Source: Fulvia fulva (Eukaryota; Ascomycota; Dothideomycetes; Mycosphaerellales; Mycosphaerellaceae). From it: DNA of 64,000 nucleotides. Position numbers and translations under genes: made by a program. Each line of letters starts with the position of its first letter. The stretch's first letter is position 1. Shown here one piece after another: positions 19,351-31,954 of this stretch. The notes below the pieces were generated by a model that saw nothing but the letters and a program-made list of their open reading frames with translations, had not been told where the DNA came from and made no database searches. The DNA lies in assembly GCF_020509005.1 (NCBI RefSeq), contig NC_063021.1, positions 3,224,001-3,288,000 on the forward strand, in the 5' to 3' direction.

Positions 19351-22338
19351 ATGAAGTCTCTCTCGTCGGGGCTGTCAGCGTGGCGGGCTGTACAGAACAA
19401 CCTTGCGCCTTCCGCAACCGCGACAGCAACATGCTACTACCCCTCCATCAGACCTTCCGCCTTCGGTCCCGCATCGATCCTGCCACTCACGAGACCACAT
19501 AGCCTGCAGGTACGCAGTTACAGCTTGACCGCTACTGCCACCACACGATTGTCAGTGTGCAAACAACCACCACCACCACCACTACCGCTACCACACACAC
19601 CCGCCGACTCGTCCTCCCTCCGCCTACTTGCCACAACTCGAGCCACCCGCCAGACACCCAGCATCAAGAGACACTGCTCGCATAGACGCACGATGTGTAG
19701 GAAGGACGCAGACACGGCGGATGCCAACATGGACATATCCAAGGGACGAGTGGTTCTACCAAAGAACGTCAAGCCATTGCACTACAATGTCACCCTCGAG
19801 CCCAACTTCAAGACGTTCAAGTACGACGGCAAGGTCGAGATTGAGCTGGATGTAGTCGAAGATACCAAGGCGATATCTCTCAACTCTCTGGAGATCGACA
19901 TCAAGCACACCGAGATCAAGGCTGGTGGCAGCACCATCACCTCGTCGCCCAAACTGACCCACGACGAAGACACCCAGACGACTCATGTCGAGTTCACCGA
20001 GACGATCCCGGCTGGAACCAAGGCCACGCTCATCCAGAAGTTCGAGGGCACGTTGAACGATAACATGGCTGGCTTCTACCGATCCTCATACAAGGGCGAC
20101 AATGGCGAAGATGCGTGGATAGCAACTACTCAGATGGAGCCCACAGACTGCCGCAGAGCATTCCCATGCTTCGACGAGCCAGCACTGAAGGCAACTTTCA
20201 CTGTCACTTTGATTGCCGACGACAAGATGACATGCTTGAGCAACATGGATGTGGCTAGCGAGAAGGAAGTCGAGTCTGCGTTCGGTGGAAAGAGAAAGGC
20301 CGTTACATTCAACAAGACCCCGCTCATGTCCACATACCTGCTCGCCTTCATCGTTGGTGAGCTGAAGGTGCGCGAGGACAACAGCTTCCGTATACCAGTG
20401 CGAGTCTTCTGCACACCGGACAAGGACATCGCACATGGCAAGTTCTCTGTCGAGCTTGCTGCGCGTACACTCGAGTTCTACGAGAAGGAGTTCGCAAGCG
20501 ACTTTCCCCTACCAAAGATGGACATGGTTGCCATCCCTGACTTCTCGGCTGGTGCCATGGAGAACTGGGGTCTCGTCACCTACCGTGTAGTGGATCTGCT
20601 TCTGGACGACAGAAACGTCAGTGCTTCGACCAAGCAGCGTGTGGCTGAGGTGGTGCAGCACGAGTTGGCTCATCAGTGGTTCGGTAACCTCGTTACGATG
20701 GACTTTTGGGATGGTCTGTGGCTCAACGAAGGTTTCGCTACCTGGATGTCATGGTACAGCTGCAACATCTTCTACCCAGAGTGGAAAGTCTGGGAAGGCT
20801 ACGTCACGGATAACCTCCAATCTGCGCTTGGTCTCGACTCGCTGCGAAGCTCTCACCCTATCGAGGTGCCTGTTAAGCGTGCTGATGAGATCAACCAGAT
20901 CTTCGACGCCATCTCATACTCGAAGGGTTCTTGCGTGCTGCGCATGATTTCTAAGTACCTTGGCGAAGATGTCTTCATGGAGGGTATCAGACGGTACCTG
21001 AAGAAGCATGCGTATGGCAACACGACTACTGGCGACCTGTGGGCTGCACTTAGCGATGCCAGCGGCAAGGATGTTGAGCGTGTTGCTGATATCTGGACGA
21101 AGAATGTTGGCTTCCCCGTTGTGACCGTCACCGAGGACCCTAAGAACAACAAGATTCATGTCAAGCAGAACCGTTTCCTGCGAACAGCTGATGTCAAGCC
21201 TGAGGAAGATCAGACTCTCTTCCCAGTGTTCCTTGGCCTGCGAACGAAGGACGGTGTCAAGGAGGATCTTACACTCAACAAGCGCGAGGCAGATTTCGAT
21301 GCACCGCTGGACTTCTTCAAACTCAACGCTGACCACTCCGGTATCTACCGCACCTCGTACAGCCAAGAGCGTCTGCAAAAGCTCGGTGAGAATGCCAAAG
21401 CTGGATTGCTAAGTGTAGAGGACCGTGCCGGCATGATCGCCGATGCTGGTGCTCTTTCTGCTGCAGGCTACCAGAAGACAGACGGCGTTCTATCACTTCT
21501 CCAAGGATTTGACACTGAGACATCTTTCGTCGTCTGGGACGAACTCACCGCACGAATCGGCGCGATACGATCGGCCTGGATCTTCGAGGATGACAAGGCC
21601 AAGGATGCGCTGAAGAAGTTCCACCGGGATCTCGTGGCACCACAGTCGCACAAACTTGGCTGGCAATTCAGCGACAAGGACGGTCACATTGAGCAGCAGT
21701 TCAAGGCTCTGCTCTTCGGCAACGCCGCCTCTGCGGGCGACGAGAAGACCAAGGCTGCTGCCTTTGACATGTTCGAGAAATTCACCGCTGGCGACCGACA
21801 AGCTATCCACCCCAACTTGCGAGGTAGTGTCTACGCGGTCGTTCTCCAGTACGGAGGCGTGAAGGAGTACGATGCGCTTGTGCACGAGTACGAGACTGGA
21901 AAGAACAGCGACGAGCGCAATGCCGCACTTCGGTCACTTGGCCGGGCTAGAGACCCTGAGCTGATCAAGCGCACTTTGGCATACTCTCTCAGCAAGCACG
22001 TCAAGGAGCAGGACATCTACCTGCCTCTTGCCGGCCTGCGGGCTCACAAAGAAGGAATCGAGGCCTTCTGGGCATGGATGAAGGAGAACTGGGAGCTGCT
22101 CCGACAGAAGATGCCACCCAGCTTCACCCTACTTGGTAGCGTTGTCAGCATGGCAACCAGCAGCTTCACGAAAGAGAAGCAGCTTAAGGACGTGGAGCAG
22201 TTCTTTGATGCACACAGCACCAAGGGTTTTGACCGTAACTTGGCACAGAGTTACGATGCTATTCGTGCCAAGATTGGCTGGATCAACAGAGACTCGAAGA
22301 TTGTGGAGCAGTGGTTGAAGGACAACAAGTACTATTAG
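19351..22338 (+). CDS. M1-family zinc aminopeptidase (puromycin-sensitive/Ape2 type)
   Basis: Intronless, 995 aa from the ATG at 19351. The exopeptidase motif GAMEN is at 401-405, and the zinc site HELAH is at 437-441 with the third ligand Glu in NEGFA 18 residues on, as in gluzincins. A C-terminal ERAP1-like helical domain fills the second half. It removes N-terminal residues from peptides. The first 126 residues are an Arg/Ser/Thr/Ala- and Pro-rich extension absent from the cytosolic core. Internal in-frame ATGs at 19693 (residue 115) and 19729 (residue 127, MDISKGRVVLP) stand just before the conserved domain. Two forms, mitochondrial and cytosolic, are therefore possible by alternative starts. 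Confidence 0.93.
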   Translation: MKSLSSGLSAWRAVQNNLAPSATATATCYYPSIRPSAFGPASILPLTRPHSLQVRSYSLTATATTRLSVCKQPPPPPLPLPHTPADSSSLRLLATTRATRQTPSIKRHCSHRRTMCRKDADTADANMDISKGRVVLPKNVKPLHYNVTLEPNFKTFKYDGKVEIELDVVEDTKAISLNSLEIDIKHTEIKAGGSTITSSPKLTHDEDTQTTHVEFTETIPAGTKATLIQKFEGTLNDNMAGFYRSSYKGDNGEDAWIATTQMEPTDCRRAFPCFDEPALKATFTVTLIADDKMTCLSNMDVASEKEVESAFGGKRKAVTFNKTPLMSTYLLAFIVGELKVREDNSFRIPVRVFCTPDKDIAHGKFSVELAARTLEFYEKEFASDFPLPKMDMVAIPDFSAGAMENWGLVTYRVVDLLLDDRNVSASTKQRVAEVVQHELAHQWFGNLVTMDFWDGLWLNEGFATWMSWYSCNIFYPEWKVWEGYVTDNLQSALGLDSLRSSHPIEVPVKRADEINQIFDAISYSKGSCVLRMISKYLGEDVFMEGIRRYLKKHAYGNTTTGDLWAALSDASGKDVERVADIWTKNVGFPVVTVTEDPKNNKIHVKQNRFLRTADVKPEEDQTLFPVFLGLRTKDGVKEDLTLNKREADFDAPLDFFKLNADHSGIYRTSYSQERLQKLGENAKAGLLSVEDRAGMIADAGALSAAGYQKTDGVLSLLQGFDTETSFVVWDELTARIGAIRSAWIFEDDKAKDALKKFHRDLVAPQSHKLGWQFSDKDGHIEQQFKALLFGNAASAGDEKTKAAAFDMFEKFTAGDRQAIHPNLRGSVYAVVLQYGGVKEYDALVHEYETGKNSDERNAALRSLGRARDPELIKRTLAYSLSKHVKEQDIYLPLAGLRAHKEGIEAFWAWMKENWELLRQKMPPSFTLLGSVVSMATSSFTKEKQLKDVEQFFDAHSTKGFDRNLAQSYDAIRAKIGWINRDSKIVEQWLKDNKYY

Positions 22339-23547
22339 GGGCTGAACCTGCTCCATCGCGACTTGGCAAGTCGTCCGAGAAAGCATTACCACAATACTGC
22401 CGCCGAGCCGCTGCTGGAAGGGCTGCTGACGCCTCATCCGATGTCGATTTGACACAGCGAAAAGACGCAGTGAAGTTTGCTGCATGGTATGAATCATTGA
22501 TGTTATGCTCGGAGTACCTTTCCACGGTACACAAACTCACGGACTAGCGAAGTACAACAAAAAGCGTAGTGTATAGACTCGCAGATGGAGCTGCATGAGC
22601 GAAATGTAGATGCAAAGTCTAAAATATGAACAACGCACTTAGCAGATCCCTACATCACAGCACGAGGCACAAAGCTCATAATTAGCACACATTCTCAGCC
22701 TTGCCCAAATGATCCCCCGTGCCATGCACCGAGACAACAGCAGCACCTGGGGCGGCTACCGACATGTCTCGAGCAAGACCCGAACAGCCTCACCTCACGA
22801 AGGAGCTAGAAGCATACTTCCACCTTCTAGCCGCCCACCTCAGCGGCTTTCTTACTTGCGGTGCCAAATGTAGAGTCCTGACAGGCTGAGTGTGGAGCGT
22901 CCAGACGTGTGCTCTCCTGCCTGGCCAAACGTCGCAGGCCCGGCGCTTAGCATCTGACATCGGCATCGTGGCGGAGCAGGCTCTGTCGAAACTGCTCGAG
23001 CGCACATTATGCTGAATGATGTCGAGGTGTGTATCACGACGCGCTCGTTTCCAATATTGCGATCGCCACCGCCAGACTTGTCGCAGGAGAGGAAGGTTGA
23101 GGTTTTGGGTCGAATCGCTTCGTTACAGGCTGTGCAGGCTACGAACGGCGAGATGGAGAGGGAAGGAAAGGTGCTTTTGAGCGAATCGCTTCCATTCTGA
23201 TACCGCTACCGCTACTGCTACCTTCTGCTATCTACTGCGTCTACTGCGTCTACCTAATGCCACGCCATGATTGTGATGGTCGTCATGTGTAGCGTTTTGT
23301 GTTCCTCGATTAGAGCCGCCGCCGCCGGGTGGTTCGTCCCCATCCCACGTAATTCCGAAAAAGGCCGCGAAGCCGATAATCAATGTTCCTCCTTTTGATT
23401 CGTAAAGTGTCGTTCATGTCGCTAGAGTTGGGTATAGTGATTAATCAAATGCTTCGATAGAAAATGCCAGAAGTGATGAAAGGAAGAACAGAAGAGGAAG
23501 AAAACGCCGAAGAAAATCAAACCACCCTCCTCCCGCTGCCGTGCTCA
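22339..23547. other. Convergent intergenic region
   Basis: About 1.2 kb between two converging genes. Near 23195-23260 there are short CGCTACC/CTGCTACC and CTACTGCGT tandem motifs. No gene, tRNA or transposon was recognised. Confidence 0.55.
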
Positions 23548-26128
23548 TCAGACGTGATGACCATTCACCTCAACCTCATACCCCTCCCCCTTCTGCCTCA
23601 GCGCCTTCGCCAGCATAATCTCCCTCATCCAATCAATCCTTTGATCCTTCGTCTTAACCGCGAAATGATGCGTCTTCCCACTCCCACTCCCACCATCCGC
23701 CCTCTTCTCCGGCGACTTGACCTTACATGGCACAAGCTGGAACGCAAACGCCGTCGCGTCCGTCTCCTCCTTCTTCGCCTTGTCCTCCTTGATGCGCAGC
23801 GCCTTCATCGCCGCGGATAGTTTGTTGTTGGAGGAGACGGACGAGCAGGCCACCGAGTAGTGGTCGACGTTGATGATGTCGGTGGGGGTCGAGGTGAGTT
23901 TGGCGGTGGAGTGCTGCGAGAGTTCTGTTCCCTTGAGACGGAAGTGCAAGTCGGTCCATTCGTGGTGGAGGAATTTCGTTTTGCGCTTTTTCATCCAGCC
24001 GGCGTGGGTGCATTCGGGGCCGTAGCCGAAGTTTTTGGTCTCGATTGGGGAGTGGTGGGATGGGTCGCGGATTGTTTTCCTGCGGGCTAGGCCAAGGCTA
24101 CCGTCGGTGGAGGTTGTTGTGGTGAGGCTGGGGCGTTTGGAGGGGAAGTCGTTGGAGGAGCTGGGAGAGAAGACTTCGTTTTCCTTGACGGCGGGGAGCT
24201 GCATGGAGGGTCTGCGCCAGTCGTGGGTGGTGCCGGAGCGGGAGTGGGAGCGGGATAGGGGTTGTTGTGGGCGGTATTGCATGTTGGGTGGGACGGATTG
24301 GGCTGCGTTGCGGGAGGCGATGGGGTCCTGGGGTGGAAGGGTGGAGACGGGGACGTCCATTTCTGAGGCTGGGGTGCCGAGGCGGTAGATCATGGTGGAT
24401 GCTGGGGATGCCACCAGGTCTCTTGCTGGAGAAGCTGTGACGCTGCGGCAGATGGAGCCCGCTGTTTGAGGTGACATGAGACCGTGGTGGAGGGCTGGGC
24501 CTGCGCTGGCTGAGCGGGGGATGTCGAGTCTGGGGAGCTGTTGGCGGAGTTGCTGATGTGGGCCGGGGGTGAAGTAACGTTGTGGTTGGAGGTGGACTTG
24601 CGATCGATGAGCTGGAAATGGCGAGACAGACTTCGATGGGAACATCTCGTATGGTGGCGTTGGCGGTGCTTCGTCTGTGGTAGGAGACTGCATGTGCTGG
24701 AAGTTGAGGAACTGCTTGACGTTGTCTTGAGGGTCCCGTTTGCCCAGGTGCTGGAGCATGTCTTCGTGCAAAGCAAATTCCGGCAACTGACCGGGTCCAA
24801 GCAGGTCGGAAGAGGCGACGACGGAAGGCTGTGCCTCAGAGACTGGTCGAAATGGATCCTCCGCAGACGGCGGCTGGAGTTCATGCGGCTGGTAGATGTC
24901 AGAGGCCAGGTTATATGCTGTGGCTGCGTTGCCAGGATTACCAGCGACAAAGATACGACCACCTCGCGTGGGACTGATCGGGAAGCGGCCAATTCCATGT
25001 TCGCTTTGAAGTTGATCGAGTTGTCTTTGTTGCTTCCTGAATTTGGCGCAGCGTTCGCCCTTGGCACATGTATGTGGTTTGGGTAGCAGCTGTTCAATGG
25101 CAACTATGGAAATGGATTCTCCTGGAGTGACTGTGTCTCCAGTCTTCGGCGCTTTACGACCGCGCCTCTGCTTCTTGCCAGCGGTAGGTGTTGGCGGTAG
25201 ATGTTCCATGGTCTGACTCTGCATGTGGCGGCCTTGGCTCGGAGACCGTCTGCGGCTTGCTGATCGACCAGGTGGCGCGGTGCAAGGTCGACTGATGTCC
25301 TGGAAGGGGGTGTTCGTAGGACTGACGTGACCATCCTCGCCAGTGAGAACACAGATAGCATTCCAAAGCTGATGTCTCTTGCCGAAGGACTGGATATCGA
25401 GTTCCTTGAGATCCTCGAACTGAAGATCGACCAGGACGGCTCCGTTGATGTCGTGTTGCGCAAAGCAGTCGATTACAGTTGGGTCTAGCCCGGCATCGCA
25501 CATCCAGTCGATCACTTGCTGTGTGGACCACGAGCTGATGTTGGACATTGGGTCGCTATGTCCGGATTCTGGTTGCCTGAGTGCATTGTCTAGTGAGAAG
25601 CCGTGAGAAGGTCGCGAGGCAACAGGCGTCGCAGTCTGCTCGGTGAAGGCACTCTCCGTTCGAAGTGGTTGCTCCTTGGGAAGAAGTGGTGACATCTGCA
25701 TGCCATAGTCGAAGTAGTCGAACTCTGCCGAGACCTGTGAGGCCCTGAACAGATGAGGACCTTTTGGTCCCTCCGTTGCGGGCCGGAAGCGTAGCTCGAA
25801 ATGACCTCTCGGTACGCTGGTCCTTGGACTGGGCGTTGGTGCTTCATCGTAGGAAGATATGGTGGTCTGACTTCTCCGTCTGCTGTCTTCCTGCGGTGCT
25901 GTTAGTACCGGGCGCTGCCAAGACAGCATTATCGCAACTTACCGACTGGAGGCTGTCCTTGGGTGAAACTGGCTCGTAGTCGCTCTCGTCTTCGATGTCG
26001 GTGTCGAGGATTTCCGTCGCATCTGTCACGTACGACAGCGGTCGTGTGTCGAACATAGACGCTGTCTTGGCTCGCAGGAACATGTCTCCACTCGCCTCGA
26101 GAGGCGATACAGGTGTGATGACCGGCAT
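23548..26128 (-). CDS. SAM and PH domain protein
   Basis: Two exons (26128-25943 and 25890-23548) give 842 aa. The 52-bp intron has donor GTAAGT, a perfect TACTAAC branch site and acceptor GCAG. After an acidic N-terminus, a SAM domain lies near residues 180-245 (WSTQQVIDWMCDAGL ... FEDLKELDIQSFGKRHQLW). A long disordered Pro/Ser/Gln-rich linker with a basic RRGRKAPK patch follows. The C-terminus has a PH domain, near 690-825 (AGWMKKRKTKF ... WTDLHFRLKGTEL ... HHFAVKTKDQRIDWMREIMLAK). The order SAM-linker-PH recalls fungal polarity proteins of the Boi/Pob1 kind but there is no SH3 domain. A role as a membrane-associated scaffold is inference. Confidence 0.88.
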
Positions 26129-28853
26129 CACGAAAGTGCTCGTTTGTGTACTTGCGGTCAGTGAGCGAGTGACTGTAGCGAGCGTCCTGTCACTGTCGCC
26201 GGCATGTCATCGCTCTACGAAACAGCAGGATGCAGGTATGCGGCACAGTAAGAAGGTCTCCAGAAGGTCGCCGTGCGCGGGTGGGTGCTGCAGTGATCTA
26301 TACCGACACAGATCAGCGGTGTTCGGCGCTTCCCAAGCTCAGTCATGTTGTGCAGCGACGATAGTCCTGTTGCAGGGTGACGAACGGCGCCAACGTGAGA
26401 GTCGGAGGTGCATGCGGCTGCAGGACGTGGCCAGCCAAGTCATCCTGGTCACACATCGTGCATACAAGAGCCGGGCGCGTACAGGCTATTGGTCCTGCGC
26501 TTGCGGAGCTAGTGATGTAGACTTCTCTTCCTGCCTATTGAAGAGTTTAATGCTGCTAAATCTGCCGTGCGAGCAGAGGGAGAGCTAATTGACCATCTAT
26601 CTTTGGCTCCAGGATCGTACCTGACCCCGACCGTTGTGGGCAAGAAGATCAACCTCACAGGCGAGTACGCTTCGGGACGATGCGGGCAAACCCTCTTCTC
26701 TAGCCCCTCGCTTTAGACAGGACGCCATCTTCGCATGATCGCTTGCAGATACCTGCCTCGAAGGACTCAATCAAGAAGAGATGCTCGCAGCTCATCGGAT
26801 GCAGGCTCTTGAACACAACAGCTTCGTGTCCCAAGCTCGATGCTACGCGACACCTGTTCCTGATAAGCAATCTATAGTGCTTGCATGCAACGCAAAGTGC
26901 ATGCAGTCGCGATGCAAGGGACACAGGGACACAAGTCGCACAAGACCCGTTGCCAGCCCACTGCACGCCTGCCACGAGAAGAAGCCCGATGGCGGCGTGC
27001 TACCATTTCCGTGCGCCATGTCACGACAGCAAATGCGCGTGGTCACAAGAGCAGCGCACATGCCAGCGCGGGACCAGGGAGCTGTTTTCGACTTGCAACG
27101 TGACCTGTGCATAGTGCCAATGGGTGGGTGGCGACATGACGAGATTCTCCACCCGAGTGGCAGAAGCTGGGAGGCTGGCCGGCGTGCTAAGCAGGCTACG
27201 GGATATGACTTGTTGAGGGCAGCGGAGTCTGCAGCAAAAGGAGCATGAGTGATCGGTCAAGATCAGAAAGAGAAGACGCGGTGTGTCGTTTCCTCTGCGT
27301 CGGTATCCAATGGTCTGGCGGAGGACGGAGTCTCGGCTGGTAGTACCGTAGCACCTCCACTCGAAGTCTCCGACGTCGTGAAGCGAAGGAAGGAGCTCAG
27401 CGTGGGAAGCTGTCCTTGGACTTCACGAGTTCTACGCAAGGCGTGTGTCCTTCTGCTCTTCTCTAACACGTGCACCACGAGGTGTGTGACGAGTGTGCGT
27501 GGAGTCTATGGCACGCGTGGCAGTGGAAAGTGAGGTGCGGCGTGCACGGCACTGGGCAACCTCTCAACGGCAGCCGTCGCCCCACGGAACTCTGCTCGGC
27601 CAAGACCCTCTCCCCCCACCTGAGTGGCTCGCGCGTTGCATGGCCATCACACTCTAATGCAACTTTCTGCCTCCTCGTCACATCTGAACAACCACTAAGC
27701 GCTTGCACACCTCGTCTTCCTCCATGTCACGCATGTCACGCACAGGATTCGCCCGATCACTATCTTGCTTTGGCATACAGCGTCGCCAAATGCGGATTTG
27801 CTATGGTCCAGTCGTCTCCGCGCCGACTTCCTCCCACCGATGACGGACTCGCAGGATGCAACATGAACTTACACCTTGCACCGACGGCCTCGCCTCTTCG
27901 CGGACATTGTGGCCTGGAAGACGCTGAATTGCATCCTGGTCCGTTGGCGGGACATCTATCAGCAGATCTAGCATCGCAGCATCAAGAGAGGCTCTGCCAG
28001 TCAAGCCATCGACATTCCTTCCGCAAGTGCCAGGACGTGGCTAGGCCACTTCGTACGTGCTGTACATGCACCTGCAGGGTTGATCCCCATGGTCGTCAAC
28101 GGTCCGCATCGGGCAGCTATCGTAGACTACTGCACGCAAGCAATCAGTTTTGTGATCTGTCGTAACCGAAGCGCAACATGAGAGTGCGATCAAGCTCAGG
28201 ATCCACTCTGTCAAACAACGATTCTATTTCTCCGGTGAGGCTGCCAATCGCGCGGCCGACTAGTCGGCTTGGGCTGTCAGCGGACAACAGACAGATCATA
28301 TCAGTCAAAGCCATCTGCGAGTACCGGCTCAAGGCAAGACTGTGGGCCTGCCTTCTTGCTCACATCCACCAAGGTCAAGCTCCAGATTTTAGCAGCCATA
28401 GTCGGATTGCGACACTGACCAGTCGGGTGACCGTACGGGCGCCTGCAAGAATAGTGCCCACAAGACGATTCGTTGGATCTGCAGCCACAAGCTCGAACGG
28501 CCAATAGCCAGCAGGGTTGACCTCTCACAAGCCCGCACAATTAACAACATATGGCAGAGTCCCCACACGCTCGTGGCCCACCTTAATGCACCTTTCCACC
28601 GCATCCAGGAATAGATTGAGCTCTTTTTGCCCGCATTTCTACCTCTTGAGTGATATAAGGTACATGCCCTCCGACTCTCTTCACCAACACAGCAGTCGTT
28701 GATCGATTAATTTATTGTCTTTTCTTCCTTCCTTCGAACCAAAGCTTGCAGGCCAGGCTTTGCGTACCCTGTCCTTTAATCGAAAGCATCTCGGTCCCCT
28801 GCTCGTGTTCCCGGCCATTGTCGTCGGTAGCTCAGTCTGTACATATCCCCTTC
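26129..28853. other. Long gene-free region
   Basis: About 2.7 kb. The longest frame (27470-28165, 231 codons, plus strand) is rich in Cys, His, Ser and Pro, has no domain and overlaps frames on the other strand, so I do not call it. A TATA-like ATATAAGG lies near 28653, about 200 bp before the Zn2Cys6 gene. A long regulated promoter or leader is possible. Confidence 0.5.
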
Positions 28854-30947
28854 ATGTCTTCTTCCGCGCAACCTTCAGGCGTAACCAAGCAGACCTCCAA
28901 GATGGCGGCGCCTAAGAACGTGCCCTCAGCGGAGGCAAAGGCAGCTGCTTCCAAGATGCACAGACGGTCAAGATCAGGTACGTTCTTTCTGCTTTCTGGG
29001 GTGCATAGTAGCTTTGAGCTTCCTCGAACCTGACTTGTTTCAGGTTGCTTTACTTGCAGATTACGAAGGAAAAAGTGTGAGGAAGGCAAGCCGGCCTGCA
29101 AGGCATGCAAGCATCTTGGCCTGCGATGCGACTACAAGCGGCCCATGTGGTGGAGTAATGGCGAGCAACGGCGGCAGCAGAAGGAGATGATCAAGAACAT
29201 CATCAAGCGGACTCAATTGTCGAAGAAGCAGGCGCAAGCTCAACAATCGCTCAACACAAGCTCGCCGCCACCACTCAGTCACTCTGTGCCAACATCAGCA
29301 GAAGCCCCATTCGCAGAATCGTTCCCGCAGTCAAGATGTCCCTCCGAAGGCTCACCTTACTCGGACGGTTGCGACTACACCCCCGGACTCACCCCAGCAC
29401 ATGGCTTCACATACCAATCGCCCGAAGGATACTTTGCCATGCCACCGCCGCCGCAACCATTCATCTCAGCACACCAACAGTACCCAATGTTTTCGCCCTA
29501 CGAGGTCGACATCAAGACCGAACGAGAGATCTACATCAACAACGTTCCGACCAGACGAGACTCGACGATATCTACGTTCAGCACATTCCAGCCTCCACCG
29601 GCAGCTGAAGGCGTCCCCGGGTATCCTGCCGACAGCTGGGTCCAGCAAGAACATTTCGAAAGCACCTGCGAGGAGTTTGCGGAGGAGCCAGTCGACTTCA
29701 ACTTCTTTGAGTATCCACACGGGCCTTTGGATCCTGACCACGGGGCTGTGATCAATGTTGATGAGGCCGACAAGTACTTGTTCAACCACTTCCTGGATAA
29801 GGTGACGAAGCTCATATTCCCGGTCCTAGATGCGAATCAACATGGGTCAGCGCGAACAGATGTGATCCTCCCAGCTTTAGAGTCGAACCAGGCATACCTA
29901 CACTGCTGTCTTAGCATAGCTGCGACACACATGAGATCGACGGAGGGCGTGACTGGCGAGCAGATTGACAATGATATTGTGCGGCACAGGTACTCGGCTA
30001 TATCTGCGCTCTGCGAAGCTCTCGGCCAGGATGTGAACCACGCGCAGATCCTCGAGGCAACCCTTGGCATGATCTTCTTCCAGTGTTCAGTTGGTCGACC
30101 AGACGATGCACTTCCAGATATTCCATGGCACCAGCACTTCCAAGCAGCTGCCAGTCTAGTGAACAAGCTGGAGCTGCCTGCCTCTGCAATGGAGCTTTCG
30201 ACAACTGGCCAGCATCCAGACTTCAACATGACTCTGGCTTCGTGGATCGATATCCTAGGAGCATCGCTGATGAACAGGCAACCAATGTTCGCCGAGACGT
30301 ACCGAGCGATCCACGAGCAACAAGGAAGCATTGGACTGGCAGAGCTGACAGGATGCGAAGACAACACCATGTTCCTCATCTCAGAGGGTGTCTGCCTTGA
30401 GGTCAACAAACCATACATCGACGACGTCGCAGCCTGCAACTACGTCACCTCGCTATCCCACGCCATCACAGCTACTGAAGCAGCAGCACCTCCTGTCCAG
30501 AACTGCTTCTCCAGCACAGGCGCCATCCGCCCTCGACAGCTGACTGCCAACATCTCCGCCCTCTTCCGCGTAGCCCTCCGCATCTACCTCTTGTCCCTGG
30601 TGCCCGGCAACCTCAACAACGGCGAAGGCATGGTCGGCCTCATCGGCCAATTCTCCAAGCTCATGAACTTTATCCCAGCAGGCCCCGAAGGCTTCGACCG
30701 CTCAGTCGCATGGCCTCTCCTCATCGCCGGCGGCTCCTCCATCGCAGGCGACAGCTTCCGCACCATGTTCGACGACCGCTGCCGCTCGCTCGGCGACGCC
30801 GCCAACTTCGGCTCCTTCGGCCGCATTCGGGAACTTCTGAAGGAACTATGGTCCATCAACGACACCGCAGCAGCACAGGGAGACTTCCAGGGCGCACGCT
30901 GGCGTGACGTGATGCAGCAGAAGGGCTGGGAGTTCCTCCTCATGTAA
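28854..30947 (+). CDS. Zn2Cys6 transcription factor, Pro1/NosA-like
   Basis: Two exons (28854-28977, 29044-30947) give 675 aa. The 66-bp intron interrupts the codon just before the first zinc-binding Cys, a common position in this class. The binuclear cluster is C43-x2-C46-x6-C53-x6-C60-x2-C63-x6-C70, preceded by a basic RRSRSG stretch and followed by YKRPMWWSN and a Lys/Gln-rich linker. The C-terminal half (from about residue 290) looks like the fungal-specific transcription factor domain (DKVTKLIFPVLDAN, HCCLSIAATHMR). The RRKKC...KRPMWWSN block resembles the Pro1/ADV-1/NosA sexual-development regulators as I remember them. I am confident of the class and only moderately of the subfamily. 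Confidence 0.85.
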
Positions 30948-31954
30948 ACGAGGTTTGGGGTTGTCTCCGAGCTCTTTTCTGCGCTGCATCCTGGCCTGGT
31001 TGTCTCCCTAATACCTACCTATCTTCCTAACCACCTCCGAAGACGCAACGACGAAGCATGAGCGCGAGCTCAAAACGACATTCTTTTTCTTGCATAGCGA
31101 TGGCGCGAGAAAGCATGCGTTATGATTATCCGAGATGCCCCGATTTTGCGTGTAGATGATACCCAACAGCCGCGAACAGCTGTCAATATGTTCGCTCGGA
31201 GAGAATTTTGTGTGGCCTGGAGCATCTAGTGCAGCTCTGCTCGGAGGTCATGGACAGTGTAATGATCGAGAAGGATGAGGAAGGAGTATGGTAGCAGTAG
31301 ACTCTGCTCACCGCCAAAGACATCGAATAGACAAAAACAATCAAAAAGACATCACAAACAACAACACCTCATCTTCTCGATGTTCGTGAGCGTGTTGCAC
31401 CCCCAAGAACTTTCTCCCGACTCCTGAAGAAGCAGTGATCTTCCCCAGCTCCTTGCATCTCGCGCAAGAAACGAAAACCTCCTCCCCCACTCGGCCTGCG
31501 GCTCTCCCCACGGGTCTCGACCACCTGCCAGATCCGACCGCTGCACAACAGGCTGAAGTTGAAAAGCGGCGAGAGAGCTCGTCTCGGTCGCCTTTAGCTA
31601 TTTTGGGTATCGCGAACTCGTGCTGCGGTTTCATCGTTCCGGTGCTCTGCTTGCTCCTTGTTGTCGATCGAAAACTGTACACTAAGCAGCAGGAAGTCGC
31701 GAGGCAGGATCGCGCGAAGGCACGACGGTCGGAATTGTCACTTCCTCTTTCCATTTGAACTATTTCCCATGCCATCCATCGTTGTAGTCAAGGGGGGCTT
31801 CGCGACAACGCACACACTCTGAGATCCCTACCCTCCACGCGAGAGACGCAAGACGGCGTTGCCAAGTGGGGGCAGTCCCCATCAATCTCACAGCTCGAAG
31901 CGGCGAACCGCAGCGTTCTCGAACCAGGGATCCGTCAAAACGGTCGCAACGATC
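30948..31954. other. Intergenic region
   Basis: About 1 kb. Overlapping opposite-strand frames at 31341-31775 (minus) and 31435-31758 (plus, one hydrophobic stretch GIANSCCGFIVPVLCLLLVV) have no recognised family. Neither is called as a gene. Confidence 0.5.

Noticed and set aside
27470..28165. 231-codon plus-strand open frame
   Set aside because: Cys/His/Ser/Pro-rich without a domain, flanked and overlapped by frames on both strands. It looks like chance in GC-rich DNA.
31435..31758. Open frame with one hydrophobic segment
   Set aside because: No ATG with good context, no family, and an equally long frame on the opposite strand.
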